A DNA stretch of 60,893 bases from positions 1-60,893 of the forward strand of contig JAIVFJ010000343.1 in NCBI GenBank assembly GCA_025765615.1. The letters run 5' to 3'. The notes beneath the pieces are model-generated. The model did no database searches. It saw only the letters and a program-made list of their open reading frames with translations, and was not told the DNA's origin. A program made the position numbers and the translations under genes. Source of the DNA: Zopfochytrium polystomum. Taxonomy: Eukaryota > Chytridiomycota > Chytridiomycetes > Chytridiales > Chytridiaceae. Below are positions 22,726 to 32,308 of the stretch, one piece after another. Within the stretch, counting starts at the first letter, position 1, and every line of letters begins with the position of its first letter.

Positions 22726-23107
22726 TCGGCAGCCCTCAAGAACACCCTCAACGTCAGCAACTCGACGACCTGTACCACGCCGCAAACACCGTCAACATAA
22801 CCGCCAACCGCTTTGCCGACTGGAACAAGGCCGAGTACCTCCGCCGCATTACCAACGGCCTCCAGGCCAATGGCTAGACTAACTTCTTCGAGGCCTGCCT
22901 CGCCTACCTCACGGCCGCCCAGCGCCGCCTTGCGACGCCTCGCAACAAATCCACCATTTTCTCATCAGGCTTCCCGCTCCTCGACGATGACGAAGCCCTG
23001 GGCAGCCTCAACGTCTTCGCCACCTCCAACGCCTCTCTGCTATCGACGGCTACGTCGCCGTCACCGACATCTCCAGCCCCGGCAAGCACACAGCTCAGCT
23101 CCCGTGA
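22726..23107 (+). pseudogene. Unidentified gene remnant with stop and frame break
   Basis: One frame reads QQLDDLYHAANTVNITANRF through ADWNKAEYLRRITNG, meets a TAG at about 22876 and continues as NFFEACLAYLTAAQRRLATP. After about 23030 the next frame gives SAIDGYVAVTDISSPGKH and a TGA at 23105-23107. The composition is clearly protein-like, but the in-frame stop and frame change mark a broken gene. The family was not recognised. Confidence 0.45.
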
Positions 23108-24235
23108 ACGGCGTTGCCATTATTCCGAAAGTCGGCCGACACGAAATCAACCCCAAACAAATTGAAAGTTCAATAGGGAGAATCCCGTACTCACCACACA
23201 ATCCCTTGCTTCTGGTCGATGGCCGTCCTGACATTCAGTGAACAATCCTTTCCTCAGCTTGTTGTTCATTACTTTTCGTTACGCCCTCTACCCACACTTT
23301 ACGGGTACTTAATTTTTCCGGCGAGTTATCACCATGGGTATTCCTTTTTCCAACGCTGCGTTAAACCTCGACTTCGATCCATTAAAAAATAGCATCGGTT
23401 GTGACTTTATCGCGTCTCTTCTACCGGTCAAGATTGTCAAAACCTCCTCTTGCCCATGTCTCGGCGGCCAGGTCGTGCAAAGCCGCACCGTCGCCGTCAT
23501 CACGAAAGGAGGAGGAGGTGGATCCCAAAAAATGCATTTTCTTCTTCGATTGTCTGTCAGGGCCTCTGTCTGAAGCCTCGGCACGAATGCCAATCCCAAT
23601 TGCAATTTCCCAGCGTGGGAACGGCAGAAGCCCCAACCCTTTTATTGTGGCCCACAGTGGCGCGCGTCGAGTCGTTTGTGTTTGGCTGAAAATCTGCTGA
23701 ATCAACATTTACAACAGGTTGCGAAATCCTCGAAACGCGCACAAATCTATTCACTTGTTGCCACTAATTGAAATGTCATCAGAAGAGTTTGTGGAAGTGT
23801 CAAACAATTTCGCAAACTACTGTAAATATTTACAAAAAATAAAATAATAAAATATCCTCCGAAAGTCGTTGAGAAGATTCGTCCTGCTGTCTGGACCACC
23901 ACCTTGGTGGTGAATAATTGAATTGTCCGACGCGGCCGCGCGGGAGGGAAGTTATGTTGCACTTTACACTTGGCCGGGATGACTCAAACTGACCGAAGGA
24001 CCGGAATTAATTAAAACAAGGGTAGGCTGATTGCAGTCCCTAACGTTTCGTTCAATTCCAAAGGAAACGAGAGCCAGCAACGGACAAAGAAGAAAAAAAA
24101 AAAGAAAAGAAACAAAAAAATCATCGGAAAACGGGTCAGTCTGTCCCCAGTCCGCCTTCCGTCCAATCCAATCGGACCTCCTCCTGGGTTGCGTCCACCA
24201 GTGAGTGTGTTGGCAAAATCCGAAGCAATGCAACA
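23108..24235. other. Intergenic, no gene seen
   Basis: A 79-codon plus-strand frame at 23334-23573 starts MGIPFSNAALNLDFDPLK but ends in low-complexity Gly/Ser codons and has no recognised relative. AT-rich and homopurine sequence fills 23780-24130. Confidence 0.4.
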
Positions 24236-24236
24236 C

Positions 24237-24244
24237 TATATATA
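24237..24244 (+). promoter_or_regulatory. TATA-like box of the HPPD gene
   Basis: TATATATA lies about 160 bp upstream of the HPPD start codon, in an otherwise GC-mixed region, and is followed by CAG-rich leader sequence. Confidence 0.45.
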
Positions 24245-24357
24245 GAAATCGCAGTCGACTCTCGCATCACCGCCACGCAACAATAACTCAGCGCCGAACG
24301 CAGCAGCAGCAGCAGCTCAAGCAACACTAACTGCAGCAGTAAGATCAGCCACTGCAA

Positions 24358-24380
24358 CCCCCCCCCCCCCCCCCCCCCCC
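24358..24380 (+). repeat. Poly-C tract in the HPPD leader
   Basis: A run of 23 C ends 20 bp before the HPPD ATG, so it probably lies inside the 5' untranslated region. Confidence 0.9.
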
Positions 24381-24400
24381 GATCCTTTCTTTCATCAAGT

Positions 24401-25691
<1,291 letters not shown>

Positions 25692-26245
25692 CCGGTGTTG
25701 GGCCCTTTCTTGAACAGGATGATTTGTGCTGGGACTTTTTTATTTTGGATCTCAATCGTTTTCTTTCATGCGTTGATCAATTACCGAACTTCTCGACGGA
25801 TCATATGACGCATCGTCAAAATACACGTATATCCAACCACTCTTCGCCTTTGTTGGTAAAAGGTTTACCCTGTTAGGAAAGCACGAGAACGAGCAGTGAA
25901 CGGCGTCTTTCGCTCGCTATCAAGTTCTCCCTTCTCGTCCAATCGCACGACGATCGCGCCCGAGCACCGACTATTTGCGAAGCGGTCGACCACTCTCCGG
26001 CGATCGCTTTTCGTGTCTCTGCGGAAGCGGTAAAGCGCAAAGGCGAGGAAAAGTGTGTCTTTCGTTTTTTTCCTTGCGGGATTTCAATTTTTCGTTTTCA
26101 GCTAATTTTTCCCGCTCTCCCACAACCCCGCAAAGAGAAGAAGCCGTGCTTTTTATCCCGGCCACAGCTCTGCTATTTAAGTCGGGGCCTTCCTCATCCT
26201 CATCCATCACCTTGCTGATACCCCCGTCCTCAGATCTTTCCCACG
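25692..26245. other. Intergenic; promoter of the first small secreted-protein gene
   Basis: The 3' flank of HPPD runs into the upstream region of the next gene. TATTTAA at 26174-26180, 66 bp before the ATG, is a candidate TATA element. No other coding exon is supported. Confidence 0.4.
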
Positions 26246-27078
26246 ATGAAGCTCTCCATCCTCCAACTGCTCGCAATCGCCTGCACCGCAGCCGTTGTGG
26301 CTGCTGCACCGCTCCCCGCCCGACAAAACGCGCTCGCGCTGTCGCTACATGGCGGCTCAAAAGCTTCCGCCCTTGTGCGAAGGGGTAAGCATTTCTTCTT
26401 TCCTCCAGTACCTCAGCGATCCAGTAATAAAGCGACCACCCAACTTCCACCGCGCCTCACGCCCCCCTCGGATCGTCTTTCGCAGAGGATGATGGTAAGC
26501 ACTGTATAGACGCAACCGCTACCAGATCTGTCACGCTCACACTGCAAAAAACACTCCAAATCGTACCACCTTATTGTGTTCTCAGAGACCCCTCGCCGTA
26601 AACGCGGTCGCATCCACAGGGCCTTCGGCAACATGAAGCGCAAGTTCCGGGACGCGTTCGGGAAGCTCAAGAAGTTGGCCGGCAGGCGGTACCGCAAGAA
26701 CAAATCTGCAAAGGCCAAGAAGGTCGAACCCAGGGTCGAACCAGTGTCGGAGCCAGCTTCCGATTCCGCACCTCCCGCTGAAGGACCCGCAGGTGAGTCG
26801 AACCGAAAGCTTGTTCGTCCCACACTCAATTGCAAGTCTTCTATTTCTGATCCCATTTAAAACCTTCGACCCCCTTCCCTCCAATCCATCTCCCTCCATT
26901 AACGCTCTTTCATCGGCACACAGCATTTGGTGACGACGAGGCCTTTTATGACGAGGTGGCCGATGAGTCCCTTGACGACGAGGCGTTCGTCAACGACGAC
27001 GCTGCGGACGATGAGGTCATCGATGATGAGTTCAACGAAGATGACTTGGCCGACGACGATTTCGAAAACGACGAGTGA
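26246..27078 (+). CDS. Small secreted protein with basic block and acidic tail (gene 1)
   Basis: Four exons, 26246-26384, 26486-26494, 26586-26792 and 26924-27078, all in phase 1, give 169 residues. Exon 1 encodes a signal peptide starting MKLSILQLLAIACTAAVVAA and ends with a dibasic RR. The second exon is only 9 nt (EDD). Exon 3 carries a strongly cationic helical block, RRKRGRIHRAFGNMKRKFRD followed by KLKKLAGRRYRKNK, then a Pro/Glu/Ser linker. Exon 4 is an acidic tail in which 27 of 51 residues are Asp or Glu (for example DDEAFYDEVADESLDDEAF). Dibasic sites could allow proprotein processing. Function unknown; a pro-form in which an acidic tail masks a cationic peptide is an inference. A diverged paralogue follows at 27639. 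Confidence 0.7.
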
Positions 27079-27473
27079 AGGATCTCGAGTGCCGTATTCC
27101 CATACTTTTTTTGTTTACACAGTACTAGTATGTCGCTTTGAAATAAAGTAGCCGGTTTGATGAATCAAGTCGTAGTCGGTACCTTTTTGGGATTGCGGAA
27201 CGGCTTCTACTTACGAGGTTCATCAGCAGACTCTGCTAGAAGTACGTGTCCGGGTGGTTATGGCCGAAAAGACCAATCTGTCGCGACCCAGTCGGTGACC
27301 AAAGCACGAGTGCAACGGATGACTCTGGCTGTGTGGGCTGAGGCTTGTTCTGCTTGTGCCACCCGCCGTCAGAAAATTACTTGCTTCTTTTTTTGCCTTA
27401 CGAATAAGTGCTTGCTGCTAAAGCACCACCGCAAAAGCACTAAGCACCCTGGCCTTTTTCTGCCCTTTCTCTT

Positions 27474-27475
<2 letters not shown>

Positions 27476-27516
<41 letters not shown>
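27476..27516 (+). repeat. (CA)n microsatellite
   Basis: About 20 CA units, ending 122 bp before the start codon of the second small secreted-protein gene. Confidence 0.95.
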
Positions 27517-27520
<4 letters not shown>

Positions 27521-27638
27521 GAACACATGCACGGGGAGCACCGCCCACATAAATTCAAAAAGGGCCCTCCACGCTGACCACCAACACTCCACACTGACCA
27601 CCAACACATCGCCTCGCCTCCGACAGTGTCTCTCAACA

Positions 27639-28387
27639 ATGAAGCCGGCCCTCGTGCAACTAATTACTTTGTTCGCTATTTCGGCGATCGCCACTGCCGC
27701 CCCTGTTCCAGGCGACAATGCGCTTCTTCCCGATACCAACGGTGGCATCGAGAGCCCTGGGCAGACTGGTATGTTTGAAGAGTCGCCCGCCCATCGCTGT
27801 TCCTTCCCGAGGGAGATACGACTGCACGCTGCTTACAACATGATCGGCGATTTCCACCACTCAGTCCATCCCAACGCTTACTTTGAATAACCTTACACAA
27901 CTGCAGGGAGCGAGCGGTTCCCTGACGGCATCTTTCTGCCAGCGGTTCAAAGAACGGTTGCCTAAGGCCCTACGAAGGAAGGTGCGCGGGATGAGGAGGA
28001 AGCACCGTCACCACAGCAAGGCGGCAGACTCAGCAGCATCGTCTCAGAACGATGGTCCATCAGGTGGAGCCGGCCGTCGCTTTGAAGCCACTTTGTTTCG
28101 CTAACTGTCCCCACGAATATAACAATTTAAAGGGTATGTCGACGACGAGTCTTTCTCCGGGGGACGTCGAGGCGCTCGACACCCAAGAGTACGGCGACAG
28201 CGGCGCCCTCGATCAAGACGACACCACCGACGAGTTTCTCGGTGGCATACTCATGGAGAGTGCCGAGGAGCTCGCGAACGAAGGTGCAAATGAGGGGTGG
28301 AAGGCCGCAAAGAAGAGGCTTGGGCTTGAGGGAAGGCGAAAGCGACCCCGTCAAAGACGCGTGCCTAAGATCCCGATCTTTGGGTAG
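27639..28387 (+). CDS. Small secreted protein with basic and acidic blocks (gene 2)
   Basis: Exon 1 (27639-27768) encodes a signal peptide, MKPALVQLITLFAISAIATA. The second exon (about 27911-28063) has a cationic block, RFKERLPKALRRKVRGMRRK followed by HRHHSK, then a Ser/Ala linker ending in phase 1 like gene 1. The last exon (28133-28387) begins YVDDESFSG, resembling the gene 1 tail, and continues DVEALDTQEYGDSGALDQDD, then a basic C-terminus ending RRVPKIPIFG. One extra G in the GGGGG run near 28158 must be discounted to keep this frame, giving about 178 residues. The acceptor of exon 2 is uncertain. Shared order, phases and spacing mark a tandem duplicate of the gene at 26246. Confidence 0.6.
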
Positions 28388-28425
28388 TCGCCGTTCTACC
28401 TTCGGTGTTGCCGGGATTTTTCTGG

Positions 28426-28482
28426 AGCGGGAGAGAGAGAGAGAGAGATGGGAGAGAGAGGGAGAGCGAGAGAGGGAGAGAC
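28426..28482 (+). repeat. (GA)n-rich tract
   Basis: Interrupted GA repeats shortly after the second small secreted-protein gene. Confidence 0.9.
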
Positions 28483-28629
28483 AGACAGCTCTCGCCGCAT
28501 GCCCTCGCGACAAAGAAAGAGAACAACGAAACGATACGCTGACAGAGAGGGAGGCATACAAAGGCTGGTCTGTTTTTTCTTGCTCCATGCAAGGCGCGTT
28601 GGGATAGTGGGCGGCCCTTACCCCCCATA

Positions 28630-29195
28630 AGTTCAATTTTCGAAACCTTGGAAGACTGTCATTCGGCTTAAACTTGGACGTTTGGCTTCAATGTGCGCCT
28701 GCCACTTATAACTGCTGACCAGAGTGCGCCAGTCGAGCTCGTGCTTCCTTTCTTGGCTTGGGAGAGGCCCGCGCCTGTGCCTGGCGCTCTCGAATTGGCT
28801 GTATTCTTTGCAACCACTGCGGCGTCTGGAGCGGTCGTTCCAGTTGGTCCACCCTTTTGCTGACGACATTCAGGCGGCGGTCGCCCGATTTCAGACAGTT
28901 GACGGGTTCCTCCTTTTTTGCCGGTGCGTCTGCCATCGCGGTTAGTCGACCCTGCTTGCGCCGGCTTCGCATGCTGCTGGTCTTCGGATTTGGTAAGGCC
29001 TTGCTGTTGCCGGCGACAGGAGCGCTCGTCGCCCCTGTGACTGCTCGCGTCCTTGGCACTCCTCGCTGCGAGCTGCATCGACGGCCCTGTTGCGGCATTC
29101 TTTTGCGCTGCGAGCTTCGCATCGACTTCCTTCTCAATGCAAACAGCAGTTGGGGTCGCGGGCTTTCCGGGCCGGATGCAGGTCGGCGCCGTGTG
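28630..29195 (-). pseudogene. Lys/Ala-rich low-complexity gene, decayed copy B
   Basis: The block aligns with the C-terminal coding part of copy A (about 8010-8590). Shared landmarks are the GTGCTTCCTTTC stretch, the TTGCTGACGAC stretch and the GCGCTGCGAGCTTCGCATCGA stretch (shortened here). Frames are scrambled relative to copy A, and internal pieces are missing. The tail of the block stops at about 29195, where the downstream flank of another copy begins. Confidence 0.6.
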
Positions 29196-29918
29196 TTAAA
29201 TCCATCCACCTTGGAACCAACTAATCCATCGACACCATTGCGTAATAAGCTGATTTAATTCTCCTGGGGTCGACAATAGGAGCCTACCAAGAACCCAACC
29301 ACATCACAAGCCAATCTTCCTCAAATGCCCAAGCCCTGCAACACTTTCTCTTTCCTTTCGAATTGGCGGACGCCCTGACTGGGGCTGCCGCGCCGCCTTG
29401 GCCGTGGTGGGTCCATTCTTGGCAACCTTTGCGGCGTCCGGAGCGGCCGCCCCAGCCGATGCGCCCTTTGCTGACGTCCTTCCGGCCGCGGTCGCTGATT
29501 TCGGACTGTTGGCTGTTCCTGCTTTTGCTGGTGTGCCGGCCCTCGCGGAGGTCGCACCCGCTTGCGCTGGCTTGCTGCTGCCCAACGCCGGGCTTGCGTG
29601 GTTGCTGATTTTCGTATTCGCTGGGGCCTCGCTCTTGCCAGCCACAGGAGCGCTCGCCTTGGTTGTGGCCGCTCCGTTCTTGATACTCCTTCCTGCGCCC
29701 GTCACTGCTGAACCCTTCACTGACGGTCTTGCCGCGGCATTCTTGGCGCTGCGAGCTTCGCATCGACACCCTTCGTGCTGCCAACAGCACTTAGGGTCGG
29801 GGGCTTTCCGGTGCCGGATGCAGGCTGCATTGCATTGGCGCCGCGGCTTCGGGTGCCGACTTCAACGTGATTCCTTTCGATGCGTTGGCGCCGTTTGATG
29901 CTTTGGTCGTTGGTAGGG
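29196..29918 (-). pseudogene. Lys/Ala-rich low-complexity gene, decayed copy C
   Basis: The sequence starts with the same 3' flank as copy A (29199-29320 versus 7720-7880), lacks the C-terminal coding segment, then follows copy A closely at 29430-29918. Minus-strand residues such as TKISNHASPALGSSKPAQAG correspond to TKTSNRASPALGNSKPAQAG in copy A. One frame is open for about 138 codons (29304-29720). Copies B and C abut head to tail, and copy C is fused at about 29918 to a Rho-GTPase fragment. Confidence 0.65.
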
Positions 29919-30440
29919 AGCTGGCCCTGATCATTTTCTGTGAACGATCGGGTTCTTTGCGACTACGCTACGGAAGTTGTGGGTACACAATCGTCGCAAA
30001 GCATGCTGCCTTCTGCCGCTTTCCCCCACACCACCTCGTCCGTACTTCCTGTTGCTAACCCTTGCACAATCCACCTTGTCGCTGGCCAGTGGATCCCTCG
30101 ATTGATCAAGCACGCAAACAACATCAGCATTGTTGTAGTGGCCACAAAAATCGACATCAGGAAGTCTGAGGAGTGCATTCCTCGTTCCGAGGTTTGATTG
30201 AGGATCCGGAGTGCATCCCTCGTTCTGAGGTTCGATATTGTTGCTACTGCAACTGCAATTCTGTTTCTCAATTCTCCTTGGCGCCTTTCTATTCGTGATA
30301 TAGTGCGAGGCTTTTGCTACTGCAGTCAAGGTCATGGCACACCGTGAGTGGAGTGTTGTGACGGGTGAGGGACTTGCGGAGCTGTATGACAAGATACCAG
30401 AATACTACCGGGAGGCAATGAGTCGGAGAGAACCGGGGAT
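29919..30440 (+). pseudogene. Rho-type GTPase fragment, tandem copy 1
   Basis: Three exon-like pieces in the order of a Rho GTPase C-terminal half. LALIIFC then NDRVLCDYATEV lies at about 29921-29980. WIPRLIKHANNISIVVVATK with IDIRK follows at about 30089-30160; TKID is the guanine-specifying motif, compare GTKLDLR. EAFATAVKVMAHREWSVVTG and EGLAELYDKIPEYYREAM lie at about 30306-30420, matching the ECSALTGEGVKELF region. Introns fall at the same places as in copy 2. The P-loop and switch regions are absent and the first piece has lost residues, so the product cannot be a working GTPase. Confidence 0.5.
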
Positions 30441-30659
30441 CGGTGACGCTGGTTTGGCCTCTGAGCTGTTTTCTTCGTTCGAGCCCTTTTTCTTACATGG
30501 TCGGGCTTGGGGAGCGCGTTTTCATGTTTTTTTTCCGTCCTTGCGAAGGCATCCCAATTTTTTTTTTTTTGCAACAACAATGTTCACTTCATTAATAGAT
30601 TTGGGGCCTCGTGTTTATGTTTTGGAAGAGCAAGTCAACCGAACGGTTGGTGTACTCGT
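30441..30659. other. Spacer between the GTPase fragments
   Basis: Contains a T-tract at 30558-30570. No separate gene is recognised. Confidence 0.4.
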
Positions 30660-31290
30660 CTAGAGTACGACACCACACAGGTTTTCACGGTGCACCACAA
30701 CAGGCCGGCCTTGATTATTTTCTGCTTCGCTGTAAACAGCCGGGATTACTTTGACTTCGCCAAGGAGTTGTGAGTGGGTCGCCGGGCAGTTGACATGATG
30801 CCTTCTTGTGGGCCCTTTTATCCCCGTCCGAGCCACCTTTCCTCTTTTTCTTTCTTTTCTCTTCCAAGTTTCCTTGTGCTTTCAGAATGTCTAGCTGAAG
30901 ATTGCAAGATCCTCCCCAGTGGATCCCTCGGCTGCTAAAGAAGGCAAAAGGCGCCAGCATTGTTGCTGTGGCCACAAAAATTGACACCAGAAAGTCGGAG
31001 GAGTGCATTCCTCTTCCGAGGTTTGATGCAATTACTGCTGCAACTGTGATGATTTTCATTTTCTCATTTCTCCCTCTGCCCTTTCCCACCTTGCCAAGGT
31101 GAGGGTTTCGCCACTGAAGTCAAAGCTCTGGCGTACCACGAGTGCAGTGTGGTCATAGGCGAGGGTGTCGTGGAGCTTTTGACAAGATTCCGGAATACTA
31201 TCGGGAGGGGATGCGTCGGAGGAACCGAGGGATTGGTGAACGCTTGCGTCGGTGGATTGGCATCTGAAGTATTTCATCTCTTGCCGCTAG
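30660..31290 (+). pseudogene. Rho-type GTPase fragment, tandem copy 2
   Basis: The piece starts EYDTTQVFTVHHNRPALIIF and FAVNSRDYFDFAKEL (30664-30770), followed by a GTGAGT donor. The next exon, after CCCCAG at about 30921, reads WIPRLLKKAKGASIVAVATK and IDTRKSEEC. The third, from about 31100, reads GEGFATEVKALAYHECSVVI and GEGVVEL. A missing base near 31185 then moves the end (DKIPEYYREGM) to another frame. The order matches Rho GTPases from the WDTAGQEDYD region to the C-terminus; the N-terminal P-loop part is not present. It is the better-preserved of the two copies. Confidence 0.55.
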
Positions 31291-32308
31291 TTTTATTCTT
31301 AACAATCCGGCTTGACGAATGTCATGTCCATGGCATGCGCGCTTGGTCCCCAGTGCAAATGCATCTTCGCCGATCCAGCCCCCGATAGGAGAATGACTGG
31401 TCCGAAGTTTTCATATTGGAACGAGCGAGAGTTCAACGTCGCTGAAAAAGGCGGCGCACTGGCTCAGGGTTCATGCTCTGTGAATGCGGGGAACATGACA
31501 TGACACCACATCGATAAATACACTAAGATGACGTTGTTGGCGCGCGCACGCTCTCTCCACCTGACTGACACACGTGCGAGCGGAGTTGGAATCGCCGCCC
31601 AATTAACCCGTCATGAGACCGTCGCAAGGAAATGTAATTCGGCTGCCGACACGGAGCGTGGTGCCAAGCAGCAATGCAACTTGCCATCCATGCCATGAGG
31701 AATGCGGATAGTTCGCGTGATCCCGTTTTCGTGCCTGCCGTTCGTGGGTGGTGCCTAAAAAGGTTTTTCCCTCCATTTTTCCGTTCACCCGCTTGCTTGG
31801 GTCCCATGACTGCGCTTGTCGGATAACCAACCGCTTTTGGGAATCTAGCTTTAGACAGAAAGACATGGACAGAAAGACAGAGTCGGCCATGAGGAAAATT
31901 CTGCTTAACGTTCACCACGTGCCAACAAAGCAGGCTTGTCGGTTTTCGCATGGGCGTCGCGCACTCGCATCCTGTCTCTCGGTCTGTGTGACAGCCGCGC
32001 ATATCTCGCTTCCGTCGACCTGTCTGTCTGCCTGTCTGTCTGTCTGCTTGTCGGCTGTCTGTCTGTCTGTCGGTGTAGGTCTAGTGTCTGTCAGTCTCTT
32101 GTAACAGCAAGAAAATAAAATCAGTCGATCAATCAATCCAATCCAATCCAATCACCATCGTCGTCAAACACCACCCAATCGGCCACCCGCACCCACCAAG
32201 GTCAGCCAGCTGCGTCACTCGCTCACACTTACGGCCGCACGACATCATACTGACCGCCGTCGGGTTTCCCCCTGCACAGACTCGAGCCTCATATTTACCA
32301 TCAACAAG
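31291..32308. other. Upstream region of the GH3 gene
   Basis: No coding exon is supported. Imperfect TGTC repeats occur at about 32021-32072 and AATCC repeats at about 32135-32153, both within 290 bp of the GH3 start. Confidence 0.5.
32021..32072 (+). repeat. Imperfect TGTC microsatellite
   Basis: Interrupted TGTC/TCTG units about 240-290 bp upstream of the GH3 start codon, the same motif as before the subtilase gene. Confidence 0.9.

Noticed and set aside
27476..28482. Possible CRISPR-like or other structured array
   Set aside because: The repeats are simple CA and GA dinucleotide runs without spacers, in a eukaryotic genome.
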